Positions 40,726 through 51,423 are shown, numbered from the stretch's first letter. The stretch is 58,286 nt of DNA from an uncultured Caryophanales bacterium (GCA_947648915.1 CANSPQ010000006.1:1-58286); one strand, 5' to 3'. Notes: generated by a model not told the origin, from the sequence alone. Program-made: numbers and translations.

Positions 40726-43700
40726 TGTTTCATTAATATATTCATCAAATCAATTAAATAATAAATAAAATGTTTCTCTAATTTAACAGTATCTAAAGTA
40801 ATTGCGAGACATCCTAGTCTCATTGAAAAACGAAACATACGAGATAATTGATTTACTTCCATAAACACTTGCTCTCCATTTATAGCTTCTGTAAATTCTT
40901 TTGGTAACATGACTTCAATGAAATTATTGGTCTGCTTTACTTTTTGAATACCCAATTCCTTAGCTAATTTTTCAAACCACTCTTCATACATATAAATTAA
41001 CATACTATCATTTACTTTACCAAAACGATCTTCTAACTCTCTATGTAATGTATCAATATCCTCTTTGCTATGAATTTGATTGATTTTTTTATGAATCTCA
41101 ATTTTAAGTTCCGTCTCCGATACATAATCATCTGAGATTGTAGTCTCTACCTCAACCAAAGGTATTTCTTCTTTTGTATCTTCTTTTTCTTTTGCTTCTC
41201 CCTTTCGTTTGGCAACCTCTTCCTCCAACATTTTTAAATATAATTCAATACCAATCGCATCAATAAAACCTGCTTGTTCACTTCCTAAAATATCTCCAGC
41301 ACCTCTAATGGATAGATCACGCATTGCAATCGCAAATCCACTACCTAATTCTGTAAAATCCTTAATCACCTTGAGTCGTTTCGTTGCAACATCGGATAAA
41401 GATTTTCCCTTATGATACATCAAATAACAATATGCAATTTTATTACTACGACCTACACGTCCACGAATTTGATACAATTGAGATAAACCAAAATGATCTG
41501 CATCTATAATAATTAATGTATTTACATTTGGTATATCGATACCCGTTTCAATAATAGTAGTACATAATAATACATCAAACTCATGATTTGTAAATTTCAA
41601 CATCACATTTTCCAACTCTATTTTAGACATTCGACCATGCGCAGCTACAATCCTAGCATCTGGTACCAAACGCTCCATCTCTTTTAACTTCAAATCCATA
41701 TCTTCTATTTTGTTATATAAGATAAATACTTGCCCTTGTCTTGACAATTCCTTATATATCGCATCTTTTATCATATGATTATTTTCTTCTAATACATAAG
41801 TTTGAACGGGGTAACGATTGACAGGTGGAGTTTCAATCAAAGACAAATTACGAATTCCTGCCATTGACATCTGTAAGGTTCGTGGAATTGGAGTAGCAGA
41901 CAAAGTCAAAACATCAATATTATTTTTATACTCTTTTATCTTTTCTTTATGTTTTACGCCAAAACGTTGTTCCTCATCTATTATCAATAAACCCAAATCT
42001 TTAAAACGAATATCATCACTTAAAATTCTATGTGTACCAATCACAATATCTATCCTACCATCTTGCAGCTCTTTTTGAATGCGACTGACATCCTTCTGAC
42101 GTACAAAACGATTTAATAATGCAATTGTAACAGGAAAATTTTTAAAACGATCTAACGCATTTTGATAATGTTGATTGGATAAAATAGTCGTTGGACATAA
42201 AATTGCCACTTGCTTTCCAGACAAAACTGCCTTCATTGTAGCACGAAAAGCCACTTCGGTTTTTCCATAACCAACGTCTCCACATAATAAACGATCCATT
42301 GGCTTGGAAGATTCCATATCTCTCTTAATTTCCTCTGTTACTTTCAACTGGTCAACGGTTTCTTCATATGGAAATTCTTTTTCAAATTCCATTTGATCTT
42401 CATTATCTGAATCAAATGCAAAACCAACACTCGCCTCTCTAGCAGCATAAAGTTCTAGTAATTTTCCAGCAATATCCTCTAATTTTTTACGAACCCGAAG
42501 CTTGGTCTTTTCCCATTCAGTGGTTCCTAATTTATTTACCTTAGGTACAATTCCTTCATTCGAAGAATACTTACTAATATATTCCATTTTTTCAACAGGG
42601 ATATATAATTTATCTCCATCCTTATATTCAACCGTAAGATAATCTTTTTTGAGACCATTTTTGGTTAATGTTTTAAGTCCTATATACCTTCCAATTCCAT
42701 GAATACTATGAACAATATAGTCCCCAATGTTGAGTTTATTAATATCACGAATTTTGATACCGAATTTAAAGTTACTTTTATATGCCACCATACGTTCTTT
42801 TCGAAAAAATAAATCTTGTTCACTAATGACAATATACTGTTCAAACTCAAACCCTTTTTCAATTGGAAAAATAACAAAATTAATTTTCTCTGGATATATT
42901 TCATTTATGTTGGTAATCACCATATTTTCTAACATTAATTCATCTGTTACTTTATTCATTTGATACCTACTAGATAAACAAATTACAACCGTTTTATGAT
43001 TTCCTAAATACAACGCAAAGCGTTTCTTCCAATCTTGAATATTTTTAGAAAAAGGTTCTATATCTCTAACAGAAAGGGTACAAACATCTTTCACACCTGT
43101 CAAAATACTATCAAAATTTTCCAAATATTTAACATTATCAGGATGTAGCTGATAAAAATCATGCATGTAAACAGTATCTCCTGACAATTCTTTATTTACA
43201 TTATAATGATAGATTTCATCCAAAAGAATTTGATAACTATTTTCTAAGCCTTTGTAATCTATAAAAATGACAGTATTGCTATCAATGTAACCTAAAATAT
43301 TAGTAACATCAATATGCTTTATAATATCACGATATGGTAAATCCATTTCACTATCTACTAAAAATTCTGTATTTGGTAAAATTTGAATTTGATGAATATC
43401 TTCTATTTTTAATTGTGTTTCTGGATCAAACGTACGAATAGAATCAACCGTATCCCCCCAAAACTCCAAACGTACTGGATATTTTTCTCCCACTGGAAAG
43501 ATATCAATAACAAAACCGCGAACCGCCATCTCCCCAGTTTTCGTTACAATTGTCTCTCTTTCATAACCCATAATATGGAGTTGATGAAGTAAATCATCCA
43601 TCAAATAATCCTTATTTTTTTCTACGAAAAATGTATATTTTTGAAACTGTTCCTTAGTAGGTAAATAGCGTAGATAACCCATTAAGTTCGTAATTACAAT

Positions 43701-44003
43701 ATTTTTTTGCTTTTCCATTAACTGATGAATGACATCTAAACGATTGTATTTAAATTCAGGGGAAATCGCAAGCGCCTCACTGGTTAAAAAATCATCCATT
43801 GGAAATAACAAAACCTGAGGAGTATAATGCAATAAAGATTGATATAAAGTATTGGCTTCAAATAAAGAATTGGTAACGACTAAAATAGAAGATGATTTTT
43901 CTTCTAATAAATGATAAAGATAAACTGCTTTCATCTCATTTGTAAGCCCATTTACTTGCTCTGCTTTTGGAAATGGATTCAAAATTGTCTGAAAGAAATT
44001 CAT
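40710..44003 (-). CDS. mfd: Transcription-repair coupling factor
   Basis: GDVGYGKTEVAFRATMKAV; DEEQRFGVKHKEK; IETGIDIPNVNTLII; QIRGRVGRS. Confidence 0.97.
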   Translation of the reverse strand: MNFFQTILNPFPKAEQVNGLTNEMKAVYLYHLLEEKSSSILVVTNSLFEANTLYQSLLHYTPQVLLFPMDDFLTSEALAISPEFKYNRLDVIHQLMEKQKNIVITNLMGYLRYLPTKEQFQKYTFFVEKNKDYLMDDLLHQLHIMGYERETIVTKTGEMAVRGFVIDIFPVGEKYPVRLEFWGDTVDSIRTFDPETQLKIEDIHQIQILPNTEFLVDSEMDLPYRDIIKHIDVTNILGYIDSNTVIFIDYKGLENSYQILLDEIYHYNVNKELSGDTVYMHDFYQLHPDNVKYLENFDSILTGVKDVCTLSVRDIEPFSKNIQDWKKRFALYLGNHKTVVICLSSRYQMNKVTDELMLENMVITNINEIYPEKINFVIFPIEKGFEFEQYIVISEQDLFFRKERMVAYKSNFKFGIKIRDINKLNIGDYIVHSIHGIGRYIGLKTLTKNGLKKDYLTVEYKDGDKLYIPVEKMEYISKYSSNEGIVPKVNKLGTTEWEKTKLRVRKKLEDIAGKLLELYAAREASVGFAFDSDNEDQMEFEKEFPYEETVDQLKVTEEIKRDMESSKPMDRLLCGDVGYGKTEVAFRATMKAVLSGKQVAILCPTTILSNQHYQNALDRFKNFPVTIALLNRFVRQKDVSRIQKELQDGRIDIVIGTHRILSDDIRFKDLGLLIIDEEQRFGVKHKEKIKEYKNNIDVLTLSATPIPRTLQMSMAGIRNLSLIETPPVNRYPVQTYVLEENNHMIKDAIYKELSRQGQVFILYNKIEDMDLKLKEMERLVPDARIVAAHGRMSKIELENVMLKFTNHEFDVLLCTTIIETGIDIPNVNTLIIIDADHFGLSQLYQIRGRVGRSNKIAYCYLMYHKGKSLSDVATKRLKVIKDFTELGSGFAIAMRDLSIRGAGDILGSEQAGFIDAIGIELYLKMLEEEVAKRKGEAKEKEDTKEEIPLVEVETTISDDYVSETELKIEIHKKINQIHSKEDIDTLHRELEDRFGKVNDSMLIYMYEEWFEKLAKELGIQKVKQTNNFIEVMLPKEFTEAINGEQVFMEVNQLSRMFRFSMRLGCLAITLDTVKLEKHFIYYLIDLMNILMKQKNKH

Positions 44004-44040
44004 ATACTTCCTCCTCCCACGACAAAAATGATACTTTGTA

Positions 44041-44601
44041 TCATTTCTTATTATACTGATTCATCACATTATCATAAGATTTTGTTAAAAAGTCATCAAA
44101 AATTTGTGGAACCATATCGATGATTTTTTGGATTTGTTCTTTTTCTTCATGATTTAATTTTCCAAGTACATAATCTTTGGTATCTATATTTTTATTATTT
44201 GAAATTCCTATTTTCATTCGTTTGTACTGCTGCGTTTTCAAATGTAATTCAATGTTCTTAAGGCCATTATGACCCCCACTACCACCCTGATAGCGTAAAC
44301 GAAAAGATCCAACTGGTAAATCCAAATCATCACATATTACAAAAATATCACCTAAAGCAATATCATAAAAATCTACATATTTTTTGAGAACTTCACCTGA
44401 TAAATTGATAAAACGTTGTGGCTTTAATAATAATATTTTTTCATCAAACTTATGTAGAATTGTATATTTGCCACCAAATTTTTCTGTTTCAATTGTAATA
44501 TTATTGGATTGTGCAATCGCATCAATTGCCATAAAACCTACATTGTGGCGCGTTCCTTCATACTCTTTTCCAATATTTCCCAAACCAACGACTAATTTCA
44601 T
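44041..44601 (-). CDS. pth: Peptidyl-tRNA hydrolase
   Basis: VGLGNIGKEYEGTRHNVGFMAID; GGSGGHNGLKN. Confidence 0.97.
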   Translation of the reverse strand: MKLVVGLGNIGKEYEGTRHNVGFMAIDAIAQSNNITIETEKFGGKYTILHKFDEKILLLKPQRFINLSGEVLKKYVDFYDIALGDIFVICDDLDLPVGSFRLRYQGGSGGHNGLKNIELHLKTQQYKRMKIGISNNKNIDTKDYVLGKLNHEEKEQIQKIIDMVPQIFDDFLTKSYDNVMNQYNKK

Positions 44602-45450
44602 TTAATCACCTCTATGATATTCTTGATATACCTCATTTTTTGGTAAACCACGGTCATGCGCAACTTGCTTAATGGCGTCCTTTACAGACATGCCTTCTTT
44701 CAAAAATAAATTTATGTGTTCAATTATTGTCAAGTTGTCGTGCATTTCGCCTTGAAAATTACCCTCTACAATTATAACAATTTCACCCTTAATGTCAACT
44801 ACTTGTCCGGAAATATTTTCTAGCGTTTCCCTATATATTTCCTCATATTTTTTACTTATTTCCCGGGAAATTGAAACACGTCTATTTCCCAAAATCTGAA
44901 GCATATCTTGAAGTGTTTTTTCTAATCTGTGAGGTGCCTCATAAAAAATCAAAGTTGCAGGAAGTTTTTTCAAACTTTCTAATTCCTTTTTTCTTTTTCC
45001 ATCCTTACTATTTAAAAATCCATAGAAGAAAAATGGCATTGGCGCAATTCCAGACGTAATCAAAGCTGGTACTAAAGCAGTTGGTCCAGGTAATCCTACG
45101 ACATTATAGCCATGCTCTATCGCAATATGAGCAAGTTTATAACCCGGATCACTAATGACAGGAGTTCCTCTATCACTTACAATTCCAACTGTTTTTCCTG
45201 CTTCCAAATAAGATAACAATTTTCCTTCATTTTTACTTTCATTATACTGATGGCTGGATATTAACTTTTTTTGAATATTATAATGTTTCAGTAAAAGAGC
45301 AGTTACCCTTGTATCTTCAGAAAATATAACATCGACACTTTCTAATGTATGGAGTGCACGAATGGTAATATCTTCCATATTTCCAATTGGAGTTGGAATT
45401 AAATAAACAGTTGGACTTCCATCATAACTTTTTTGGGACATTGGTATCAC
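44602..45450 (-). CDS. rsmI: 16S rRNA (cytidine-2'-O)-methyltransferase RsmI
   Basis: YLIPTPIGNMEDITIRALHTLESVDVIFSEDTR; VSDRGTPVISDPGYKL; FYEAPHRL. Confidence 0.97.
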   Translation of the reverse strand: MIPMSQKSYDGSPTVYLIPTPIGNMEDITIRALHTLESVDVIFSEDTRVTALLLKHYNIQKKLISSHQYNESKNEGKLLSYLEAGKTVGIVSDRGTPVISDPGYKLAHIAIEHGYNVVGLPGPTALVPALITSGIAPMPFFFYGFLNSKDGKRKKELESLKKLPATLIFYEAPHRLEKTLQDMLQILGNRRVSISREISKKYEEIYRETLENISGQVVDIKGEIVIIVEGNFQGEMHDNLTIIEHINLFLKEGMSVKDAIKQVAHDRGLPKNEVYQEYHRGD

Positions 45451-46171
45451 CTCTTACAAAATACGATTGAACTTTTTCTGTATAATCGCCATTTTCTTTA
45501 TGTGTATAAAGTGGTGGTAAAATTTTAAGGCCACTTTTACCATTTTTTGTTCCTTCAATTAACACAATATTCGCTTCTTTATCTTGTTTTGGATAGATAA
45601 ATTGAATTTTTTTTGGTTCAATATTATTGTCTTTCATCAACATTAAAATATCCATAAGCCTTTCTGGCCTATGAACAAGCGCCAATATACCATTGTTTTT
45701 CAGCAATTTACGACTGATATGAATTACATCTTCCAATGTAAGACACAACTCATGTCGCGCAATGGTTTTTTCTATCGCATCATTAAAGTGAGATTCTTCT
45801 CCAATTTTAAAAAAGGGAGGATTACATGTAATGACATCATATTGATCAGATTCACATGTAGCAGCATATTTTTTCACATCTTCGTTATATAATGTAATCT
45901 GATTTTCTAAGTGATTATATAAAACGGATTGCACTCCTAATTGATATGATTTTTCTTGAATTTCAATTCCTGTGATATGTGCATTTGTTTTCGTTGATAA
46001 TATAATTGGAATTACAGCATTTCCCGTTCCAATATCCAATATGTTTTTGGTGTTTTTATTCAGTGTTACAAAATTTGGTAATAAAACAGAATCCAACGAA
46101 AAATGAAACATATCAGTATCTTGATATATTTTCAAATCTTCATATCCTAACAAATAATTTAAGATTTTCAT
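45422..46171 (-). CDS. tRNA1(Val)-type (adenine N6)-methyltransferase (YabB/TrmN6-like)
   Basis: DIGTGNAVIPIILSTK; DVITCNPPFFK (NPPF). Confidence 0.93.
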   Translation of the reverse strand: MKILNYLLGYEDLKIYQDTDMFHFSLDSVLLPNFVTLNKNTKNILDIGTGNAVIPIILSTKTNAHITGIEIQEKSYQLGVQSVLYNHLENQITLYNEDVKKYAATCESDQYDVITCNPPFFKIGEESHFNDAIEKTIARHELCLTLEDVIHISRKLLKNNGILALVHRPERLMDILMLMKDNNIEPKKIQFIYPKQDKEANIVLIEGTKNGKSGLKILPPLYTHKENGDYTEKVQSYFVRGDTNVPKKL

Positions 46172-46947
46172 TTTTGAACCTCAACCAATCCTACATTTGG
46201 AATTTCAACTGTATATTTTTGATTCAATATATCAATATTTACAACTTTACCTTTTCCTTCATTTAATTCTACAGTAGATCCAACTTCTGGAATTTCTTTT
46301 CGATATTCTTTGTATACGTCGTCTTCATATTTTAAACAACATAAAAGTCTTCCACATACACCATTAATCTTAGTAGGATTAAGCGATATATTTTGATTTT
46401 TTGCCATAGAAATAGAAACAGAGGTAAACTCATCTAAAAACCTAGAACAACAAAGTTTTTGACCGCATACACCATAGCCACATACTTTTTTTGCTTTATC
46501 ACGAACTCCAATTTGTCTTAATTCAATACGCGTTTTATAAATACTTGCTAATTCACGTGCTAAATCACGGAAATCAACTCGATTATCAGCTGTAAAATGA
46601 AATAAAAGTTGTGTTTTATCAAATGTATAAAAGGCATCTATTACATTCATATCTAATCTTTTTTTTCTAACAAGGTCTTTACATATCTTTAATGCTTCAC
46701 ATGCTTTCTTTTTATTATTTTTATAATTGATATAATCTTTTTTACTTGCAATACGAATTATTTTTTTCAGTGGTTCTTTTAATTTAGAAGAATCTAATGG
46801 GTGCGAATCAGTAACTATTTTTCCAAACTCCAATCCTTTTTCTGTTTCTACAATTACTGTTATATTCTTTTTTACATTATTACGATTGGTATCATAGTAT
46901 TTCATTTTATCTTCAGAATCAATCATAACACCAACTATTTCCTTCAT
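46168..46947 (-). CDS. ricT: PSP1-domain protein RicT/YaaT
   Basis: Cys-rich KKVCGYGVCGQKLCCSRFL...GVCGRLLCCLKYE. Confidence 0.96.
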   Translation of the reverse strand: MKEIVGVMIDSEDKMKYYDTNRNNVKKNITVIVETEKGLEFGKIVTDSHPLDSSKLKEPLKKIIRIASKKDYINYKNNKKKACEALKICKDLVRKKRLDMNVIDAFYTFDKTQLLFHFTADNRVDFRDLARELASIYKTRIELRQIGVRDKAKKVCGYGVCGQKLCCSRFLDEFTSVSISMAKNQNISLNPTKINGVCGRLLCCLKYEDDVYKEYRKEIPEVGSTVELNEGKGKVVNIDILNQKYTVEIPNVGLVEVQK

Positions 46948-47897
46948 GCATCACACCTCATTTCCAATATAAATTCATCTATTAATAAATTTTGATTCAT
47001 ATTTAATTTAATTTTTTCTTTTGTAGAATGAATCTTATTTATTTTTTCAATAAGATTTTTTATACTATTTTTTTCACTAATTGATTTCAGCGAAGAAAGA
47101 ATTTGATCATAGCATTCTACTTTACGATTCATTTTAACATTCAATACATCCTTATATAATAACAACATCATTTCAAATGCCATCAAGGTCTTATCACGGT
47201 CATCAATTACATTATGCCATAAATTTTGTGTATTTAACAAGGTATTTTCTTTTTTTGATTCATAATATTCTACAAAATGGATGACTGTTGCAATATATTT
47301 ATCTAAGGTAGACTTGTCCAATGTACTAGGAACATAAATCGAATCCGCTATTTTTTCTATCATGTTATTTTTCGTTTCGTCATTTTTTGCAAATGAAATA
47401 ATCTGACATCTTGAAACGATGGTATCTAATAATTGATACATATTATCTGTAATTAAGATTGCAATAATATTAGGAGCAGGTTCTTCTAAAAATTTTAAGA
47501 TAGAGTTGGATGCAGATGCATTCATTTTTTCTGCATTATGTATGATGTATATTCGGTATTTACTTTGGACAGCAGTCTGCATAAATTCTGCTTGCAAACT
47601 ATCTAGTTGTTCTTTTTTAATCCATAATCCATCGGGTTCTATTATTTTAATTTCTGAAAAAGCATTTTGATCAATTAATTTACATTGTGTACAATTAACA
47701 CAATTTTTATTATTACTAAAATGGTTTGGACAAGAAAGATATTTCGCAAAGGCAAGTGCAACTGCATTCGCATTTTTATAACCATTTGTTTCAAATAAAT
47801 AAGCATGGGAATATCTATCTTTTTCCACTGCATTTTTTAGTATTGTTGTAACAATTTTTTGATCTAATACAAATTCATCTAACATATTCCACCTCAA
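46944..47897 (-). CDS. holB: DNA polymerase III delta' subunit
   Basis: SHAYLFETNG; CPNHFSNNKNCVNCTQC; NSILKFLEEPAPNIIAILITDN. Confidence 0.93.
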   Translation of the reverse strand: MRWNMLDEFVLDQKIVTTILKNAVEKDRYSHAYLFETNGYKNANAVALAFAKYLSCPNHFSNNKNCVNCTQCKLIDQNAFSEIKIIEPDGLWIKKEQLDSLQAEFMQTAVQSKYRIYIIHNAEKMNASASNSILKFLEEPAPNIIAILITDNMYQLLDTIVSRCQIISFAKNDETKNNMIEKIADSIYVPSTLDKSTLDKYIATVIHFVEYYESKKENTLLNTQNLWHNVIDDRDKTLMAFEMMLLLYKDVLNVKMNRKVECYDQILSSLKSISEKNSIKNLIEKINKIHSTKEKIKLNMNQNLLIDEFILEMRCDA

Positions 47898-48082
47898 AAT
47901 AAAATAATATGGATTAAAATAAATGCAAATAAAGCTGGAAATCCTAAGATAGTAAGACTAGATACCGTAATAAAATTAATTGGCACCATAATTTGAAGTG
48001 GTGCTGTTATAATATTATATCCGTATAAAAGAAATCCGCTAATTACAATTTTTTTTAATAAACTAAAAATCTTTTTTATCAT
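47894..48082 (-). CDS. BofA-like (pro-sigmaK processing inhibitor family) small membrane protein
   Basis: INFITVSSLTILGFPALFAFILIHIIL resembles BofA C-terminus; adjacent to recR as in Bacillus. Confidence 0.7.
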   Translation of the reverse strand: MIKKIFSLLKKIVISGFLLYGYNIITAPLQIMVPINFITVSSLTILGFPALFAFILIHIILF

Positions 48083-48123
48083 ATATTGATCACCTAATTC
48101 AATATATGGACAAGGTTCTTATT

Positions 48124-48723
48124 TTATGAAACATCTTGGCGATTTTCTAATGCAAGTTCTAATGTTAAGAAATCAATATATTCCATATCAACACCCAATG
48201 GAACACCATGGGCGATTCTAGTAACCTTTACTGGTAATCCTTTTAAAATTTTTGAAATATATAAGGCTGTAGTTTCTCCTTCAATGCTAGGCTTTACGGC
48301 GATAATTACTTCCTTTATTTTTTCTTCTTGAATACGAGTGAGTAATTCATTTAATTTAATATCTTCTGGATTGATTCCATCTAGTGGTGAAATTAAACCA
48401 TCCAAGACATAGTATAAGCCTTTATAAGTACCCACTTTTTCAAATATAACGACATTTTTTGGATCTTCTACGACGCAAATAGTCTTTTGATCACGATTTG
48501 ATTGTTTACATACTTCACAAAGTTCTTCTTCTGATAAATTATTACATTTTTCACATCTTCTGATTTTTAATTTTACATCTTTGATAGATGTAGAAAATAA
48601 ATCTATTATTTCTGAATCTAGATTTAGGGTAGCAAGTGCCAAACGCTCTGCTGTTTTTTCCCCTATTCCAGGAAGTTTCTTATAACATTCTATTAAGTTA
48701 CGAATGGATAATGGATAATTCAT
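48124..48723 (-). CDS. recR: Recombination protein RecR
   Basis: LPGIGEKTAERLA; CEKCNNLSEEELCEVC; TOPRIM VVEDPKNV. Confidence 0.97.
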   Translation of the reverse strand: MNYPLSIRNLIECYKKLPGIGEKTAERLALATLNLDSEIIDLFSTSIKDVKLKIRRCEKCNNLSEEELCEVCKQSNRDQKTICVVEDPKNVVIFEKVGTYKGLYYVLDGLISPLDGINPEDIKLNELLTRIQEEKIKEVIIAVKPSIEGETTALYISKILKGLPVKVTRIAHGVPLGVDMEYIDFLTLELALENRQDVS

Positions 48724-49016
48724 TAAAATAAACCTGGCATTCCTTGTGTATATTTACCTAATTTATCTTCTACTTCTTTGTCTATTTTTTTCATCGCATC
48801 ATTGATTGCAACTACAATCATATCTTCTAGCATCTCTTTATCTTCCATTTCTACAGTTTCTGTAATATTTACACTTATCAATTCTTTTGTACCCTTCATT
48901 TTCACGGTAACGACTGATGATGAGCCTTCAAATATAGATTCATCTATCTTTCCTTTCGCATCCATCATATCCTTTTGTAATTTTTGAGCTTGTTTCATCA
49001 TAGCTTGTATATTCAT
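48723..49016 (-). CDS. YbaB/EbfC nucleoid-associated protein
   Basis: MNIQAMMKQAQKLQKDMMDAK...ALMIVVAINDAMKK-like pattern, GMPGLF end. Confidence 0.95.
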   Translation of the reverse strand: MNIQAMMKQAQKLQKDMMDAKGKIDESIFEGSSSVVTVKMKGTKELISVNITETVEMEDKEMLEDMIVVAINDAMKKIDKEVEDKLGKYTQGMPGLF

Positions 49017-49031
49017 ATTTTTTCCTTCTTT

Positions 49032-50741
49032 CTATTTTTCATATTCTATTATATTATGAAATAAATTTTCGATTTCTGTTAGCGTTTCTGTTTGATTTAA
49101 TTGTTCTATTAAATCTTGTGGTTCTTCTATGTATTCATATTTTTTTGTTTTACTATTAAATTCTTTTTTGATATTATCCCAATCTTCTTGATTGGTCGCA
49201 ATTGTATGTAAGTTTTCATGAAAGATTTGTTCTAAGAAATAATCTATTTTGAATAATGTTTCATTAAATAGATTAGAGAGACGATCGTTCTCATATACAA
49301 ATATAAGATAATGATTTCCTACTGCTTTTAATGTACCATCTAATATGAGAGAGGCAAGTTGTCCATATTCTGCATTTGTTACTTCCATTTCTATTTGTGA
49401 AAGTTTTTCTTTCCAAGAAATAAGTTCTTTCTTGTTAAATTGACACAAAGTATTATTTATTCTTATATTTTTTAATTTATCGATCACATCATTTTTTTCG
49501 ATTATTTCACTTGAAGTATTATTTAATATTGGTTCATTATTTTCTACTTGCTCTTTTTTTGAAATGTCAGCATTTTTGGTTGTAATTGATTCTGACTGAA
49601 TCAATATTTCCTCTTTTATAATAGGTGCTTCTATTTTTTCTTGATGCAATGGTTGTTCCAATACAGAATCATTTTCTATATCCATAAATCCAATTAAAGT
49701 TGTTTCAAATATAATTTTTGGATGACTGGATAATTTCATATCATATATACTTTGATTAAATATTTGAATTAATTTCAATATTTTATTTTTATCTAAATTT
49801 TCGATTTCATATAATTCAAAATTACTATTCGTTTCTTTTAAGTAAGAAGGAACCGTAACTGCTAATAAACAATTTCTTAAAAAGAGAATAATTTCTTCTG
49901 ACAATTTTACAAAATTTTTTCCACTTTGATCATATTGATCAATTAAATCAAACAATTTTTCGATATCATTATGAAAAAGATATACAATTAAATTTTTTAA
50001 TTGAAGTGGTGACAATGTTCCATTAATCTCATGTACGTCTTCAACTTTAATTTTATCTTTTGAATATGCAATTACTTGATCAAATAAACTAAGAGCATCC
50101 CGTAAACCACCATCAGCCAAACGGGCAATTTCAATTAAACTATCATCATCTATTTCAATTTTTTCTAATTTAGCAATTTCTTTTAAACGATTATAAATAT
50201 CTGTTTCATGTATTTTTTTAAAATCAAAACGTTGACATCTAGAAAGAATTGTTGCGGGTATTTTATGTGGTTCTGTTGTCGCTAATATAAATATAATATG
50301 TTCAGGGGGTTCTTCTAATGTCTTTAAAAGTGCATTAAATGCTCCTGTCGTTAGCATATGTACTTCATCTATAATATAAACTTTATATTTACCTATTGAC
50401 GGTACTAAATTTACTTTACTCTTTAATTCTCTTATTTCGTCTACCCCATTATTTGAAGCAGCATCTATTTCTATGATATCTACCGATTGCTTATTATTTA
50501 TTTGTGTACAATTGACGCATTTATTACATGGAATTAAATTTTCTAAGTGTTCACAATTGATTGTTTTTGCTAATATTTTTGCCACACTTGTTTTTCCAGT
50601 TCCCCTTGGACCTGTAAATAAATAAGCATGACTTAACGTATTATTTTCAACTGCATTTTTTAAAGTTCTAATTATTATTTTTTGACCAACCACTTCATCA
50701 AAATAAGAAGGTCTATATTTTCTATATAATGTTTGATACAT
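49032..50741 (-). CDS. dnaX: DNA polymerase III subunit gamma/tau
   Basis: MYQTLYRKYRPSYFDEVVGQ; GPRGTGKTSVAKILAK; LLKTLEEPPEHIIFILATTEPHKIP. Confidence 0.97.
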   Translation of the reverse strand: MYQTLYRKYRPSYFDEVVGQKIIIRTLKNAVENNTLSHAYLFTGPRGTGKTSVAKILAKTINCEHLENLIPCNKCVNCTQINNKQSVDIIEIDAASNNGVDEIRELKSKVNLVPSIGKYKVYIIDEVHMLTTGAFNALLKTLEEPPEHIIFILATTEPHKIPATILSRCQRFDFKKIHETDIYNRLKEIAKLEKIEIDDDSLIEIARLADGGLRDALSLFDQVIAYSKDKIKVEDVHEINGTLSPLQLKNLIVYLFHNDIEKLFDLIDQYDQSGKNFVKLSEEIILFLRNCLLAVTVPSYLKETNSNFELYEIENLDKNKILKLIQIFNQSIYDMKLSSHPKIIFETTLIGFMDIENDSVLEQPLHQEKIEAPIIKEEILIQSESITTKNADISKKEQVENNEPILNNTSSEIIEKNDVIDKLKNIRINNTLCQFNKKELISWKEKLSQIEMEVTNAEYGQLASLILDGTLKAVGNHYLIFVYENDRLSNLFNETLFKIDYFLEQIFHENLHTIATNQEDWDNIKKEFNSKTKKYEYIEEPQDLIEQLNQTETLTEIENLFHNIIEYEK

Positions 50742-50803
50742 TTTGCCACCTCATTTCAAATATTATACCATTTTTATCAATATTTTTATAACATTATTTT
50801 TAA

Positions 50804-50819
50804 TGTTTCACGTGGAACA
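50804..50819. promoter_or_regulatory. parS-type site 1
   Basis: TGTTTCACGTGGAACA, 15/16 to TGTTTCACGTGAAACA; dnaX-tadA intergenic. Confidence 0.9.
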
Positions 50820-50839
50820 TTAAAAAAGAAAATTATTTA

Positions 50840-51295
50840 CTATTTTCTTTGTTCTTTAAAAAATTGTTGTAATAAATTTTTAGATTTATCTGTATAATCA
50901 TCAGCTGTATAATAAAATTCAATATCATATTTTTCTTTTATATTATAGTTAGTAGAAATAAAACCATAGTTTGGATTTTTAGATGCATATATTATCTTTT
51001 TGATTCTAGATTGTATAATAGCACCAGTACACATCATACATGGTTCTAAAGTTACATATAAAACACAATTTTCTAAATGCCAAGTTTTTAATTTCTTACA
51101 TGCTTTTGCAATTGCAATTATTTCTGCATGCATAATTGCATTATTTTTGTTTTCTTTTTTATTATAAGCTCTTGCAATTACTTTATCATCTTTTACTATA
51201 ACAGCACCTACAGGTACTTCCTTTTTACGATAAGCCTTATTTGCCTCTTTTAATGCAATATTCATGTAATCTATTTTTTTATTCATTATAATCAC
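50840..51295 (-). CDS. tadA: tRNA-specific adenosine deaminase
   Basis: NAIMHAEIIAIAKACKKL; YVTLEPCMMCTGAIIQSRI. Confidence 0.97.
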   Translation of the reverse strand: MIIMNKKIDYMNIALKEANKAYRKKEVPVGAVIVKDDKVIARAYNKKENKNNAIMHAEIIAIAKACKKLKTWHLENCVLYVTLEPCMMCTGAIIQSRIKKIIYASKNPNYGFISTNYNIKEKYDIEFYYTADDYTDKSKNLLQQFFKEQRK

Positions 51296-51302
51296 TCAAT
51301 TC

Positions 51303-51383
51303 AAAAAAGCACACACATTTAGTGATCCTTAAGGCTGCTATTTTCCAATCCTGACCTGGTTCAAATATAAATGTTGTGCTACT
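51303..51383 (-). ncRNA. ffs: Short (4.5S-like) SRP RNA
   Basis: Minus strand GAACCAGGTCAGGATTGGAAAATAGCAGCCTTAAGGATC; terminal stem GCACAACATTTA/TAAATGTGTGTGC; T-run end. Confidence 0.9.
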
Positions 51384-51423
51384 AACAATATATATTATAT
51401 TTAATAAAATATCAACTATTTAA

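Noticed and set aside
42680-42904. 74 aa ORF within mfd on the same strand
   Set aside because: Out-of-frame overlap inside a conserved mfd coding region.
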